From Parietichytrium sp. I65-24A (lineage: Eukaryota > Sar > Bigyra > Thraustochytrida > Thraustochytriidae), in NCBI GenBank assembly GCA_012862575.1, contig BLSF01000053.1, forward strand, positions 1-64,000: DNA of 64,000 bases, given 5' to 3'. The translations under genes were made by a program, and so were the position numbers. The notes under the pieces are model-generated. The model did not search any database, was not told the DNA's origin, and worked only from the letters and a program-made list of their open reading frames with translations. Of the stretch, positions 19,264 to 29,839 are shown in pieces. Positions within the stretch are counted from its first letter, which is position 1. Each line of letters opens with the position of its first letter.

Positions 19264-19927
19264 CTTTCCCGTCTTGTTCTGTGTCACCGTCGCGTGTGTG
19301 TGTGTGAGTGAGACAGGCCGAGAGAGACCACTTGCTCCGCTGCTTGCCCAATTGCCTCTCGCAACCAGCGACTCCTACGCTCCCGCGCTAGGAAGATGGT
19401 AACCGGCGCTAGCGGACCTCAGCACCACCCACACATACCCCACTCGAGAGTCTACCGCGCTCCTATGAGTGGAGGTAGTGCGATTGGTTGGGGGCCTAGC
19501 GGGTAGGACGCGGATACACGATGGCGGTAGTAGTTCGCGGAGGGTAGCGACCGGAGTAATAGTTACTAGCGTGCTGATCTTCCACCACCACCCGCTCAAG
19601 GTAAGAGCCATTAGCGATATAGTATTATTGGATATAGTCGATACTGTAGGCGTCGAGACGGAGCGAGCGCCGCTAGCAGAGCGGAGCGGGGAACAGAGAA
19701 CTACTCGCGCAACCCCAGCCCTAACCGGGAAAAACGCGGGTTCCCGCACGGTTCTGCGACGGAGAACCGCGGTCCCGCAGAGCGTCTGTCGAGGGAAGAT
19801 TTCGCGGTGTCAAAAAAAATTCGAGAGAGAAATCAATCACAGATTGTGACAACGGTTGAGAGAGAAGAGAGAGAGAGAGTGAGAAAGATACACAGTGTCG
19901 CGGAGAAGAGCTGGGACAGCAAAGAAG
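19264..19927. promoter_or_regulatory. Divergent promoter region RPL23A / LSM7
   Basis: 664 bp between the two divergent start codons. A sense-strand GA tract for LSM7 lies at 19859-19885, about 45 bp before its ATG. A GT/GA stretch lies at 19294-19328 near RPL23A. No other gene seen. Confidence 0.5.
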
Positions 19928-20328
19928 ATGGTGAGTTTCTCAACGGTTGCGAAAGCGTTTGAACATGCGTAAACTAACTCGGTGGAGCATTCGTTTCTCC
20001 TTTGCGTTGTACAAAATGGTTGCGCTACGGCAACGATGAACAGTCGAAAAGAGATATTTTGGACTTGACCGCCCACGTGGACAAAAAAGTCCATGTCAAG
20101 TTCCAGGGAGGCCGCGAGGTCACTGGCGTGCTCAAGGGATACGATCAGCTAGTTAACATTGTGCTGGACGACGCGGTGGAGCACCTGCGCGAGCCGGAGA
20201 ATCCAGACCGCGTGACCGACAAGACAAGGAAGTTGGGGCTGGTTGTGTGCCGCGGCAACTCTGTCATGCTTGTGTGCCCTGCGGAAGGCATGCGCGAAAC
20301 GGCGAATCCTTATGACGGTGAGGCTTGA
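19928..20328 (+). CDS. LSM7: U6 snRNA-associated Sm-like protein LSm7
   Basis: Predicted exon 1 is only the start codon (19928-19930), followed by a GTGAGT donor. Exon 2 is 20044-20328 after AACAG. The product is 95 aa, starting MSKRDILDLTAHVDKKV. The Sm1 motif is VHVKFQGGREVTGVLKGYDQLVNIVLDDA and the Sm2 motif LGLVVCRGNSVMLV, with the LSm7-type insert (EPENPDRVTDKTRK) between. It is a subunit of the LSm2-8 ring on U6 and the LSm1-7 ring in mRNA decay. A possible unspliced start at 20002 would add an unlike N-terminus, so the spliced form is preferred. The intron has a CTAAC branch-like site (20 nt past mid-intron). Confidence 0.9.
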
Positions 20329-21643
20329 AGATTTATACGCTGTGTTCGTATTAGCTGGCTCCTGTTCGTGCGTATTATAAATCTATTGCTGCTGAAATAT
20401 CTACTTCATACCCTTTATCTTGTCAAATTATCCACCATCGACGAGATCCCCTCCCCGTTCTACCTACCTCGAAGGTGGCTAGTAAATTCTGCGCTGCCGA
20501 GCTAGTGCCTGCAAGACAGAAAGTGCTGTGTGTCCCTTTCGCTTCGGGAAGAAGGAAAGGAAAAGGAAATAAAGACCTCATGGAAAGGTGAGCATGAACC
20601 CGCGTCTTCTTGCCCTTCAAAATAAATTGCTTTTATTTTTGGTAGGAGAAAGGAAAATAATAAAGTATTAAACAACGCATCCAAACTCCACTTCTCTGGC
20701 TTTGAATCCTTTACAAATGCGCATTAATCATGTTTGTCAAGTGTCGCCAAACACAGAAAGAAACTGATTAGAAAAAGAATGTGCACGATGCGACGACTGG
20801 CGCAAATGTCACAGGAGGCGATCGTGAAGGAGAGGTGTTTTGTATTGTATTGTATTGTATTGTATTGTATTGCTTTTCGGCGAGCGCAACTTTATTACTT
20901 TGAGTGCGCGCAGCTTCTTTGCTAGAGTTCAAAATCGGGCTTTGGAAGTTTGCAATTAACCCAAAATGACTGTACGACGACCCTTGCTTGTCTGCAATCT
21001 ATAGCTCGAGTCCAAATCATTCCTTGGCTATTTGGAATCGAGTGCGGGAGCTCATGTCATTAAATGATGGATGACGCTGCGAAATTCTTTTTGCAGACTT
21101 TGTCCGGCAAATCGCAAATGTTGTTCGTTTGCTCTCTGAGAAAAGGATGGAAGGAATGAAGAGTCTCAGAAATAGGAGATTAAATGATCAGTTCCAGAAG
21201 TGAGTCAACCACTTTCAAACCATGTTGAAAGCCGCGCAGTTCTGTATCCATCCTCTACCGAAATGTGATTACGTTGATGCAAACCCGCGATAACAAAAAG
21301 TACCAAACCAAGCCTCCCTTTATAAAAAGATATATTTACTTTCGTTTCGCCAAACGATAGCGCAATCCCTGCGGGTTCCCCTCGACTACCGCCATCCGTA
21401 GTAGTTGGACTGGAACCCACCTCGCCGAGGGTTCCTCTCGACTATCACTATCCATAAGAGTGGCGAGCAGAGAGAAAATGGCGTCAAAGTTGACGGACAG
21501 AGACACAATGAGAGCACCCAAGTCACTCACAGTCACTCTCAAAATATACAATCAATACTCACTGTCAGTACCATACTATCTTTCAAAGGATCCATCATCA
21601 CCGTCTCGCAGCTCCAACGCGAATCATCCACGACTCACAGACT
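20329..21643. other. Intergenic with (TGTAT)n microsatellite
   Basis: A pentanucleotide tract (TGTAT)6 or so lies at 20841-20872. Two similar words (GGGTTCCCCTCGACTA at about 21368 and GGGTTCCTCTCGACTATC at about 21430) form a short imperfect direct repeat. No gene is recognised. Confidence 0.5.
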
Positions 21644-23758
21644 TTGTTGCAGCGCAAGAGCGCAGATCGGTTGTGTTTTATAGGAGATCATCGGTGTTCT
21701 GGAAGTGGACTTGTTGGCAGCAAAATGCACGACCCTGTGTACCTGGACTACAACGCCACCACGCCGCTGGACGAGCGGGTGGCGCGGCGAATGTGCGAGA
21801 TTCTACAACAACCTCAGAACAGCCCGGAGTCTTGTTTCGGGAATCCTTCGTCTGCTCACGTGTATGGGACCACTGCCAAAGCCGCACTGGAGACAGCGAG
21901 GGGCCAAGTCGCAAAGTGCATCGGGGCTCGTGATGCTAAAGAAGTTGTGTTCATGTCCGGCGGCACAGAGACCATCAATCACACGATCAAAGGGCTGTGC
22001 TTCAAATCTTTGCGGGAAGGGAAAGCGGCTGGGTCGAGCCAATGGAGGAATCACATTATCACGAGCGCGATCGAGCACGTTGCTGTAACGGAAACCATCG
22101 CGTACATGGTGGAGAATTTTGGATTCACGTGCACCGTACTCCCAGTGGACGAGCTCGCGTCCGTATCTGTGCAGTCGTTGCGCGACGCCATCACGCCACG
22201 AACTTTGCTTGTAACGATCATGACAGCAAACAACGAGGTGGGCACTGTTCAACCTGTGCGCGAAATCGTCCAGGCCGTTCGCGAAGCAGAGTCCGAGGGC
22301 CACAGGATTTTTGTACACTCTGATGCAAGCCAGGCCATCGGGAAGATTTCTGTCAACGTGGAAACTTTCGGAGTTGACTTTTTGACGGTCGCTGGCCATA
22401 AAATCTACGCTCCCAAGGGAATCGGGGCTCTGTTTATTCGGCAAGGCTGCGAGTCTGCGCTCGACAAATTTTGCCATGGTGCCAGCCATGAGTCAGGGCG
22501 CCGAGCTGGCACCGAAAATGTTTTGCTGGCGTGTGCCTTGGGCCAAGCATGCGAAATTATATCTCAGAGCCTCGACGAGGAGGAGGCTCGTCTTGGAAAC
22601 CTCCGGCGTAGACTATTGGAGCTGATCACCCAGTCACTCGATTCGGCTCTTATCCGGGTGAACGGAAACCCAAAAGCCTCTCTCCCGAATACCTTGTCCA
22701 TCTCATTCAGAAACTCGCTTTCGAATAGACTCCTGGACAAGTTGTCTGGCAAAGTCGCTTGCAGTGCTGGAGCGGCCTGTCATTCCTCCAGCGGTGCTCT
22801 TAGCGAATCACATGTGCTCAAAGCAATGGGGGTTCCCAAAGAATTTGCTCTTGGAACCTTACGGCTTTCTGTTGGCCGAATGACTTCGGTCGAAGACCTT
22901 GAGTTCGCCGCCAACTGCATCAAGAAAGCCGTAGAGGGGGCTTCGGCCACCGCAAGTGACTTGGAGAGCACGTCATTTGAAACAGAGTTGGAGTACTTCT
23001 GGGACACATACAAATTCAGTTCTACAGCGAACGTTATTCACGCAAGGCAGCCTACCGAAACTGATCGGATTGGTCGTGCAGGAAAAGAAGGCCACGACAC
23101 CTTCATAGTCACGTTAGACAAAACCATTTTCTATCCCCAAGGGGGCGGGCAACCGAGTGACACTGGTCGAATTCGCCAAGGCGATGTGGAGTTTGTCGTG
23201 CAGCATGTCGTCATGAAGGGTGAGGCAGTTGAGCATATTGGCTATTTCCAAGACTCCGCGAGATTTGAGCTTGGCGCGACAGCCGAATTGACCATTGACG
23301 AAGCGAGCAGGCGATATCACGCTAGGATCCACTCTGCGGGCCATCTCATAGATCAGGCAATGTCGGCGTGTGGGGTTGATCTTAGGGCCACCAAAGGTTG
23401 CCATTTCCCTTCTCTCGGCCCATCTGTGGAGTACGAGGGCACTCTCCCAGCGGACGAGCTTCCAAGCCTAAAAGAACGGCTTCAAGCGAAAATCGATGAA
23501 CTCATCGGTGCGGAGTTACCAACCAAAGTCTTCAGTGTTCCAGCCTCAGACGCTGCTCAGTATTGCATGGAGGGAGCTGCACCAGCAAACGCCGACCCAA
23601 GCGATAAGCAGCTCCGAATTGTTATCGTTGGCGGCGATAAAGGTTGTCCGTGTGGCGGGACGCATGTAACAAACACTGGTGAACTACGGCAGGTAGAGAT
23701 CAGAAAGCTGTCCAACAAAAAGGGCTCTCTTCGCGTTGCCTATCACGTTCCAGAGTGA
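21644..23758 (+). CDS. Selenocysteine lyase/cysteine desulfurase fused to AlaX-type tRNA-Ala editing domain
   Basis: Single exon, 704 aa from the first ATG. A second ATG at 21725 (residue 28) starts directly before the conserved VYLDYNATTPLD and may be the true start. Residues about 30-435 are a class V PLP enzyme: FMSGGTETIN, TANNEVGTVQPV, PLP lysine in TVAGHKIYAPKG (about residue 251), and active-site Cys in SAGAACHSSSG, then TLRLSVGR. The wording is closest to eukaryotic selenocysteine lyase. Residues about 460-704 are AlaX: FYPQGGGQPSDTG, the zinc motif HSAGH, and CGGTH in CPCGGTHV. All zinc ligands are present. The first domain makes L-alanine from (seleno)cysteine; the second would hydrolyse mischarged tRNA-Ala. 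No break or linker stop separates them. Confidence 0.88.
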   Translation: MLQRKSADRLCFIGDHRCSGSGLVGSKMHDPVYLDYNATTPLDERVARRMCEILQQPQNSPESCFGNPSSAHVYGTTAKAALETARGQVAKCIGARDAKEVVFMSGGTETINHTIKGLCFKSLREGKAAGSSQWRNHIITSAIEHVAVTETIAYMVENFGFTCTVLPVDELASVSVQSLRDAITPRTLLVTIMTANNEVGTVQPVREIVQAVREAESEGHRIFVHSDASQAIGKISVNVETFGVDFLTVAGHKIYAPKGIGALFIRQGCESALDKFCHGASHESGRRAGTENVLLACALGQACEIISQSLDEEEARLGNLRRRLLELITQSLDSALIRVNGNPKASLPNTLSISFRNSLSNRLLDKLSGKVACSAGAACHSSSGALSESHVLKAMGVPKEFALGTLRLSVGRMTSVEDLEFAANCIKKAVEGASATASDLESTSFETELEYFWDTYKFSSTANVIHARQPTETDRIGRAGKEGHDTFIVTLDKTIFYPQGGGQPSDTGRIRQGDVEFVVQHVVMKGEAVEHIGYFQDSARFELGATAELTIDEASRRYHARIHSAGHLIDQAMSACGVDLRATKGCHFPSLGPSVEYEGTLPADELPSLKERLQAKIDELIGAELPTKVFSVPASDAAQYCMEGAAPANADPSDKQLRIVIVGGDKGCPCGGTHVTNTGELRQVEIRKLSNKKGSLRVAYHVPE

Positions 23759-24863
23759 ATGAAACTCCAACTCTATCATCGCTTATGTAAATTCTTTCAC
23801 TGCAATTTTTGCCGACCAGGGGAATTTTCCGCGATGCCAGTCCTTATGTCGCATCACTTTGGCAATCTCCCCTCGACATGTGCGTATCGGTGGTAATTTC
23901 AGAGCTTCTATCAACACACATAGGAGAAAGGAGGGACCAGTAGGCTGCATACCCACCCATCTATCTCCCAATGGCCAGCTCGTTCATGTTTCATCGACAG
24001 TTGCAACACGATTGTAACTGCTCAATAGTGACTGTGTGATAGTGAGAACCACGTAAACCGTGTTTCTTATAGCAATCAAGGGTTGAAAACCTTCCTCCTA
24101 CAAAGACTGGCTCTCAGTGTAGTACTCGAGCCTAGTAGCGATTACACGGGTGCCCAACTGCACTGCGCTCTTGCCAACGTTTTCAAGCCTTTCTTTCGTC
24201 CCTTTTTTTTTTCCTAAGACCTTGGCCAACCGCGACAACACTCTGCCCAACGGATTGCATTTGTGCGGGCCTCATTACCTTGTGACCGTACTACACAGTA
24301 TTGTACTGTTCCAACTTTCACAGTCTAAGTTATAGAGACTGAACTTAAGGACCTTAAGTCTTAAATGGCCGTTAACGGCTCTTGAGACTATCAAGTGGAC
24401 GGCATCGACTATGAGCAATTGCGTGTTACACCACTCTTGGCAATGTGACAGACCGTGAAAGGAAAAGGGCACCGGAAACGTGGAATCTGTCTCTCAAGTG
24501 GTGTGCTGGGAGTTTGAGCGCGAAAGGGGTTAGGGAATCTGGTTTAAAAGTATGTGTACACTGTCTGGAAGCACGGCCAAAAAATAAAATAAAATAAAAA
24601 GCACACATGGTCTTACAAGTGTTGGTCGTGTCTCCCAACACCTTCACCAGTCAGAGATCAGACATTTGCTTTGTTGGAGGAATGGTAAAGCCGTCAATAT
24701 GTAAACTTTACCAAGCTGGAGTAGGAAGAGAGCTACATCTCTCGTATGGGTACTTTCGATGGAGTTTGGATTCGCACTCGAGGCTTCGAGCGATAACGCA
24801 GTTCGCAATCTATGCCCGCGGAAGACGGCAGCTCGCCATACTTCACCGAGATAGATCAAGAGG
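23759..24863. other. Intergenic
   Basis: No repeat or gene recognised. Frames opening near 24607 run into the gene starting at 24864 out of phase and look like 5' UTR. An AAAATAAAATAAAATAAAA tract lies at about 24580-24600. Confidence 0.4.
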
Positions 24864-27800
24864 ATGGACGAGCACTTTGGGGCGCGGGGAAATGAAGAGC
24901 TCGATCACGGCTGGATCAGTTCTTTAGCGCGTGGGTTTGCAAAGTTTAAAGATGGTTTTCATGGTGTGCTGTTCTTGATCTCCAAGAAGGGCTCACACTC
25001 GATGCGCGCTACTATACTCCTTGCGATCCTCGACACCATGCAGCTGACAGGCTATGCAATTCCGAAGAAAGCCTTGGAGGCTTACAACTTTCCTTACATA
25101 TTCCAAGTTTTTGCGCAAGCCTTCTCCTACACGGCCTTTGGCAGCTTGATCGTGCAAGCCCTCGGCCTTCTCGTCGCAACAATCATTGTGCTGCTCGCGG
25201 TGGCACTTCAGCTGGCCAACCTCTTTTACGTTGGCCGCGCATGGGTCAACAAGGCTTTCTCAAGTATTATGGCTGTTCGCGTGCTCCGCTGGACGACGTC
25301 CGCGATGGTTGGCTTGTTGTACATCCCTATGCTCAACATCCTTCTACTCTTCCTCAACTCGTGCGAGTTTTCTTTCTCAACGTCGACGGCTTGCGCTGTG
25401 ATGGTCGCTCCGATTTCAATCGTTGCTGTCTTTTTCGTGTGCTTCTCCCTCGTGGTTTGCATTTCATTTTTCAACTCGTATCCCCTAGCAGGGAGCCCTG
25501 CTGCTCGGCCACACTCACGAGTTTCATTTGCCCACCTTGCCTGCAAAACCATTTTGGTGACAACGTCGACGCTGACCACGCTTATGAAAGAATCCACCAT
25601 CATCTGGGCATCTCTGGTTCTCGTGCTTGGGGTCGGCCTGTTCGGCCTCTACGTCTGGTTTTTACCATTCTACAGCCAGCAGATGTGCTTGATCAAGGCA
25701 ATGTCCACGGCCTTTTTTACGTGGTTTGCACTGTGCGGTCTGGCTCACGTTGCCACAGACGCCACCGAGCATGTTGCAACCGTCCTGCTTTTCACTGGAC
25801 TTCCTATTGTTCTGTTGCTGACTTTCCTGCTTGTGCACTACAGAAAGCAGGAGCTTCTCGACAGAAAGTGGGAGGAAGTTTCGGGACCGTTCGAAGCAGA
25901 GCTCAAAGCAAGGCTGGTTCTCCAGGGCGTTGGCCGCTCCTATGTGAACATCGCAAACTGCGAGCGAAGTGAGATTGAGGACCGCATAGCTCAAGTGACT
26001 GAAGCTTTCGAGATACTCAAAGATAGGTTTGACACGTCAGCCGTGATGGCAGTATTCATAGCGGAGTTTTACTTGGCATTTGCCAAAAAACACAAGACAT
26101 TGTTGGCAAGGAAAGCACTTATGGACGCCAATGAACAAGGGGCGCCGATTGACTTTGAATTCATCATTCTGAAGAAGCGCCAGGTTATCCAGGAACTCAC
26201 ACAGACCAAGGAGACCGACATACTCAAATACGTCATGAGTGAAAAGTACAAGCGCGAGGCCACGGAGGAGGATCGGCTGTGCTGTACGACATTGCTCGAC
26301 CTCTGGAACGAGTTGCTCAATGAGCACCCAAATCTGGCAAAAATCCGCCTCTTAACGACAGTTTTCGGGAAACACTCTGCGAGCGCCATTCAAGCGTACA
26401 AGAAATTATTGAAGGTATCGTCGCGGTCATCCTACGTCTACGAGCTTTACGGCAGTTTTTTGCTCGACGTGGTGAATGACCGGGCTGCGGGCGAGCCGCT
26501 GCTTATCCGCGCGAATCGGCTGCAAGAAGCCGAGGCTGTAAAGTCTCTGCAAGATTCGGACGATGAATTAACACTCAAGTCCCAGGATGGGTCCTCTGCG
26601 GCTGTTTTAGTGATTCGGGTCGAAGGCGAAAAGAACGACATTGGCGACATTGTTTCCGCGAACGAGCGAGCTCGCGGGGTTTTAAATGCCTTCAATCACG
26701 TTCTTGTTGGCCGCAACATACACTCTGTCTTTCTGCCACCGCTTTCCACCCGGTTCACCGAGGAAATTAACAAGTACTTTTGTTCTGGATCGTCAGTTTT
26801 GTTCAACCACAAAATCGAGACGTTCTGCAAAACGGTACAAGGAAGCCTCGTACCAATCTCTGTTCGCTTCAACCCTTTCACATTCAATGGCTTTGACTAC
26901 AGTGTCTACGCAATCTTCACTGACCGTCTGGATACGAGTGAGCCATACTTGATTGCTGACGAGCGTGGGGCCATCCTTGGGTGTACGCAAGCCTTTACGC
27001 TGTTTCTCGACCAGCTTTCGGGAGCACATGACCTTGGCGAACTTCGTTTCAGTGCGACTACCAAGCTGCAGAGTCTTATTGAGAATTTTGATTTGCTTCG
27101 GGAGAAATTTTGCGACCCAGCCGGCTCACCTGGACGGATTTGTCTTTCGAATACTGCAAGAGGTTTATCAGGCAGCGCTGGAGCTGACAAGTCGGATCAA
27201 GAGTGGATTCGCGTCCCAAACATCAAGATCAAGACGCTCGTCTCTCTACCCGGCGAGCCTCCCCTTCTGCAAGTCATATTTCCTGAACCGACGTTCTCTG
27301 TGAGTGATGGGGAGAGTCTCGAGGATCAAATGGGTCTTGACAATTCTAGTCTACAGCAGTACCCTTCGGATGTTGAAAACATGACAAGGGATAAAGACTT
27401 GAGCTGTAAGAGCGAAGCAATATCACAGTCCGCATCCCCAGTCCATATGTCTATGAAACGCGCCAGCAGGCTGGGGAACACGGTTAAAATGGACCTTCCC
27501 GGCCGACCGCCATCTTTAGCGCCATCGCACGACTCTGGGGCAAGTCGACAGACAGGAAGTTCGATCACGGCAACCCTGAAGCGCCTCGTGATGGAGCGCA
27601 CAAATAAGGACATGAGCCCAAGTCTGAAGCGAATGCGAAGAATTTACGGCATCGCAGTCACCTTTACAATTCTGATATTCGTCATCAAACGAGTCGCAGA
27701 GGCAAACTCGTTGGAGCGGTTTCAAGCAACGGTTTCCATGGTGCTTCTGGCTGGCTACAGACGGTTTTGCGCCGCGTCCATAGCTTACAACACTCACTCT

Positions 27801-29504
27801 CTGCTGCACAACTCCACAGATCCCACGGAGGTGGATCTTCTACAGGACCTAATCCACTTTTATGCAGACGAGCTGCGAACCACCGAGAAAGAGCTGTACA
27901 ACAACCGCGCCGGGTACTCTGATGAATTGAAGGTGTACTATGAGGAACCTTGCGTCGAAGGGCTCAGAATGAGAGAGGGGGATGCCCAAAACACGAATTT
28001 GTCGCTCTTTGACATGTCTATGCTTTTTGCGTCTTCAGCAGATCGTGTCGCGAGCACTTTGTCGACAAATCTTGACCTTGATGCCTCAGAGACATACTTT
28101 GTTGTCGCCAACGCTGAGCCGGAGACAAGCTACATGAACGCATTCGTACACACCACAGAGCTCTACGTGCAGTACGCAAATGATTATGTCGACTCCATGG
28201 TGTACCTCGCCAACATTTTGATTGGAATTGGTCTGGGAACGACAGTATTGCTGCTCACAATATCGCTCATCCCGTTGTATCACGCGACTCGAGAGATCGA
28301 GATCAACAAAGAGGAGGTTCTGCAAGTCTTTTTGAGTATTGAGCCGGGGACTGCCAAGTTGATCTCCAACACGTTCGTGTCGCGCCTGCGAGATTATCAC
28401 AAGCAAGATTGGGAAACCGGTGTGGCAGATGCAGTCGCCTCTCCAAACTCGAGCGGAGGTATCGAAGAGATCGGGATTAAAGGAGCTGACCCGGCGACAA
28501 AGTCCCCGCCAAAGAACCCCTCAAAGACCAAGATGCGGAAAATCTTTCCGGTGCATGGCGCTGCAAATGTTCGGCCGAAGAAAAGCTCCAAGAGACGTGT
28601 TGGTGCTGAAAGAACTCTTCTCGAGCGGCACCAGGGGATGCTGGTCTTCTTTTTAAAGATGGCGCTTATTTTGGCTTTAAGTGTGGTGTATTTTCTGGCC
28701 TCATCTCTGCTTCGCCAAGATGCACTGGTCGTATTCCTCAACAATGCGGCAAGGGAGGCAGCGTTTGCGAGTTTTCAGAAATCGCTTGTCCGGCAGTCAA
28801 TTCACAAGTTGCGCGTTCTGAACGACCCTGATATTTACACAAAAGTAAGCTCCAAGTCTCGAGAGGAGCAAATTCTGGATGCGAATGCTTTGCTGGAACA
28901 TCTCGACCAGGTCCACTCTGCCTTGCTGTACGGTAGCGCAGAGTACGATCTTCTTGGTCTCCTCCAGTACGAAGCAACCCAGCAAGATCCTGAAAGCTTG
29001 TACCTAAACTTGGAGAGCGGGTGTGACGGGTGGAACGACACCAACGTATTCAACCGCACTGCGGCGGATTGTGAGACCGTGGAGTCTGGGGCCATGAATG
29101 GCGGCTTGCATGCCGTTATTTTAGAGTTTGGAAGCAGGATGACAAAGCTTTTGTCAAGAAACACCTCGCTAGAAGGCGAGCAACTTGTTTCCCTTGAGCT
29201 ACTGGAAAAGGAGTTTCTACAGCCACAATTGAGTCACGCAACAGACGTGCGATCAGAGTCCCTAAACTCGCGATTCGCCACTAATAAAAGTCTCCAGGGA
29301 TCTCTCCTGGCGGTCTATGGGACCGTCATTGCGTTTCTGCTCTTATTCGTTGCAAATCCTATGATCTCGGCACTCGACCAGAACGCCAAGAATACTACGG
29401 CTCTTTTGCTCAACATCCCGGAAGAGGTTATCGAAACGCTGCCTCTCGCGTGTGCTCACTTAAAGAAGCTCTCTATTGAGCACCGCATGGTAACCCGAAA
29501 GTAG
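24864..29504 (+). CDS. TmcB-like multi-pass membrane protein with PAS domain
   Basis: Single exon, 1546 aa. About seven hydrophobic segments fill residues 45-325 (for example VQALGLLVATIIVLLAVAL and IWASLVLVLGVGLFGLYVW). A soluble helical region (about 340-560) contains the phrase KKLLKVSSRSSYVYELYGSFLLDV, as in the TPR-like part of TmcB/TmcC family proteins. A PAS-like domain follows (about 575-800, IVSANERARGVLNAF). Four further membrane segments near residues 925, 1120, 1270 and 1490 bracket two probable extracellular helical domains. No cyclase or kinase is present. Such proteins occur widely in protists as putative sensors; role here unknown. There is an upstream in-frame region without stop-free extension, so the ATG at 24864 is preferred. 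Confidence 0.75.
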   Translation: MDEHFGARGNEELDHGWISSLARGFAKFKDGFHGVLFLISKKGSHSMRATILLAILDTMQLTGYAIPKKALEAYNFPYIFQVFAQAFSYTAFGSLIVQALGLLVATIIVLLAVALQLANLFYVGRAWVNKAFSSIMAVRVLRWTTSAMVGLLYIPMLNILLLFLNSCEFSFSTSTACAVMVAPISIVAVFFVCFSLVVCISFFNSYPLAGSPAARPHSRVSFAHLACKTILVTTSTLTTLMKESTIIWASLVLVLGVGLFGLYVWFLPFYSQQMCLIKAMSTAFFTWFALCGLAHVATDATEHVATVLLFTGLPIVLLLTFLLVHYRKQELLDRKWEEVSGPFEAELKARLVLQGVGRSYVNIANCERSEIEDRIAQVTEAFEILKDRFDTSAVMAVFIAEFYLAFAKKHKTLLARKALMDANEQGAPIDFEFIILKKRQVIQELTQTKETDILKYVMSEKYKREATEEDRLCCTTLLDLWNELLNEHPNLAKIRLLTTVFGKHSASAIQAYKKLLKVSSRSSYVYELYGSFLLDVVNDRAAGEPLLIRANRLQEAEAVKSLQDSDDELTLKSQDGSSAAVLVIRVEGEKNDIGDIVSANERARGVLNAFNHVLVGRNIHSVFLPPLSTRFTEEINKYFCSGSSVLFNHKIETFCKTVQGSLVPISVRFNPFTFNGFDYSVYAIFTDRLDTSEPYLIADERGAILGCTQAFTLFLDQLSGAHDLGELRFSATTKLQSLIENFDLLREKFCDPAGSPGRICLSNTARGLSGSAGADKSDQEWIRVPNIKIKTLVSLPGEPPLLQVIFPEPTFSVSDGESLEDQMGLDNSSLQQYPSDVENMTRDKDLSCKSEAISQSASPVHMSMKRASRLGNTVKMDLPGRPPSLAPSHDSGASRQTGSSITATLKRLVMERTNKDMSPSLKRMRRIYGIAVTFTILIFVIKRVAEANSLERFQATVSMVLLAGYRRFCAASIAYNTHSLLHNSTDPTEVDLLQDLIHFYADELRTTEKELYNNRAGYSDELKVYYEEPCVEGLRMREGDAQNTNLSLFDMSMLFASSADRVASTLSTNLDLDASETYFVVANAEPETSYMNAFVHTTELYVQYANDYVDSMVYLANILIGIGLGTTVLLLTISLIPLYHATREIEINKEEVLQVFLSIEPGTAKLISNTFVSRLRDYHKQDWETGVADAVASPNSSGGIEEIGIKGADPATKSPPKNPSKTKMRKIFPVHGAANVRPKKSSKRRVGAERTLLERHQGMLVFFLKMALILALSVVYFLASSLLRQDALVVFLNNAAREAAFASFQKSLVRQSIHKLRVLNDPDIYTKVSSKSREEQILDANALLEHLDQVHSALLYGSAEYDLLGLLQYEATQQDPESLYLNLESGCDGWNDTNVFNRTAADCETVESGAMNGGLHAVILEFGSRMTKLLSRNTSLEGEQLVSLELLEKEFLQPQLSHATDVRSESLNSRFATNKSLQGSLLAVYGTVIAFLLLFVANPMISALDQNAKNTTALLLNIPEEVIETLPLACAHLKKLSIEHRMVTRK

Positions 29505-29839
29505 TTTGTATTTTCGTAAACTTTCTAATAGATTAAAATTACAATGTACAAGTGTGTGTTGTGTGTCAGTCGCCACCTCGCTTCGGTTCTATTCGCGCCA
29601 TTCTCCACAGGTGCCAAAATTGATTTAAAGGGGACAGAGGAGCTCCAAGAAGAGATAGTGTGCGTGTGTGTGAAATAGTTTGACGCGAGAACTTCGTTGT
29701 TCCCACAAGTAAAGGATGCGCTCCACGACCTGAAAATGCACGCCAGCTATTAATCGCAACATAATCTTTAACACGTAAGGAAGGCTTTGGTCCCGACTTC
29801 AAAGAGGCCACAATGACCATGGAGCATGAAGCGAGGCTC
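29505..29839. other. Convergent intergenic gap
   Basis: 3' regions of two convergent genes. TGTGTGTTGTGTGTCAG lies near 29551. Nothing else recognised. Confidence 0.5.

Noticed and set aside
18488-19402. 304-aa plus-strand ORF opposite RPL23A
   Set aside because: It covers both exons and introns of RPL23A in antisense and has no domain.
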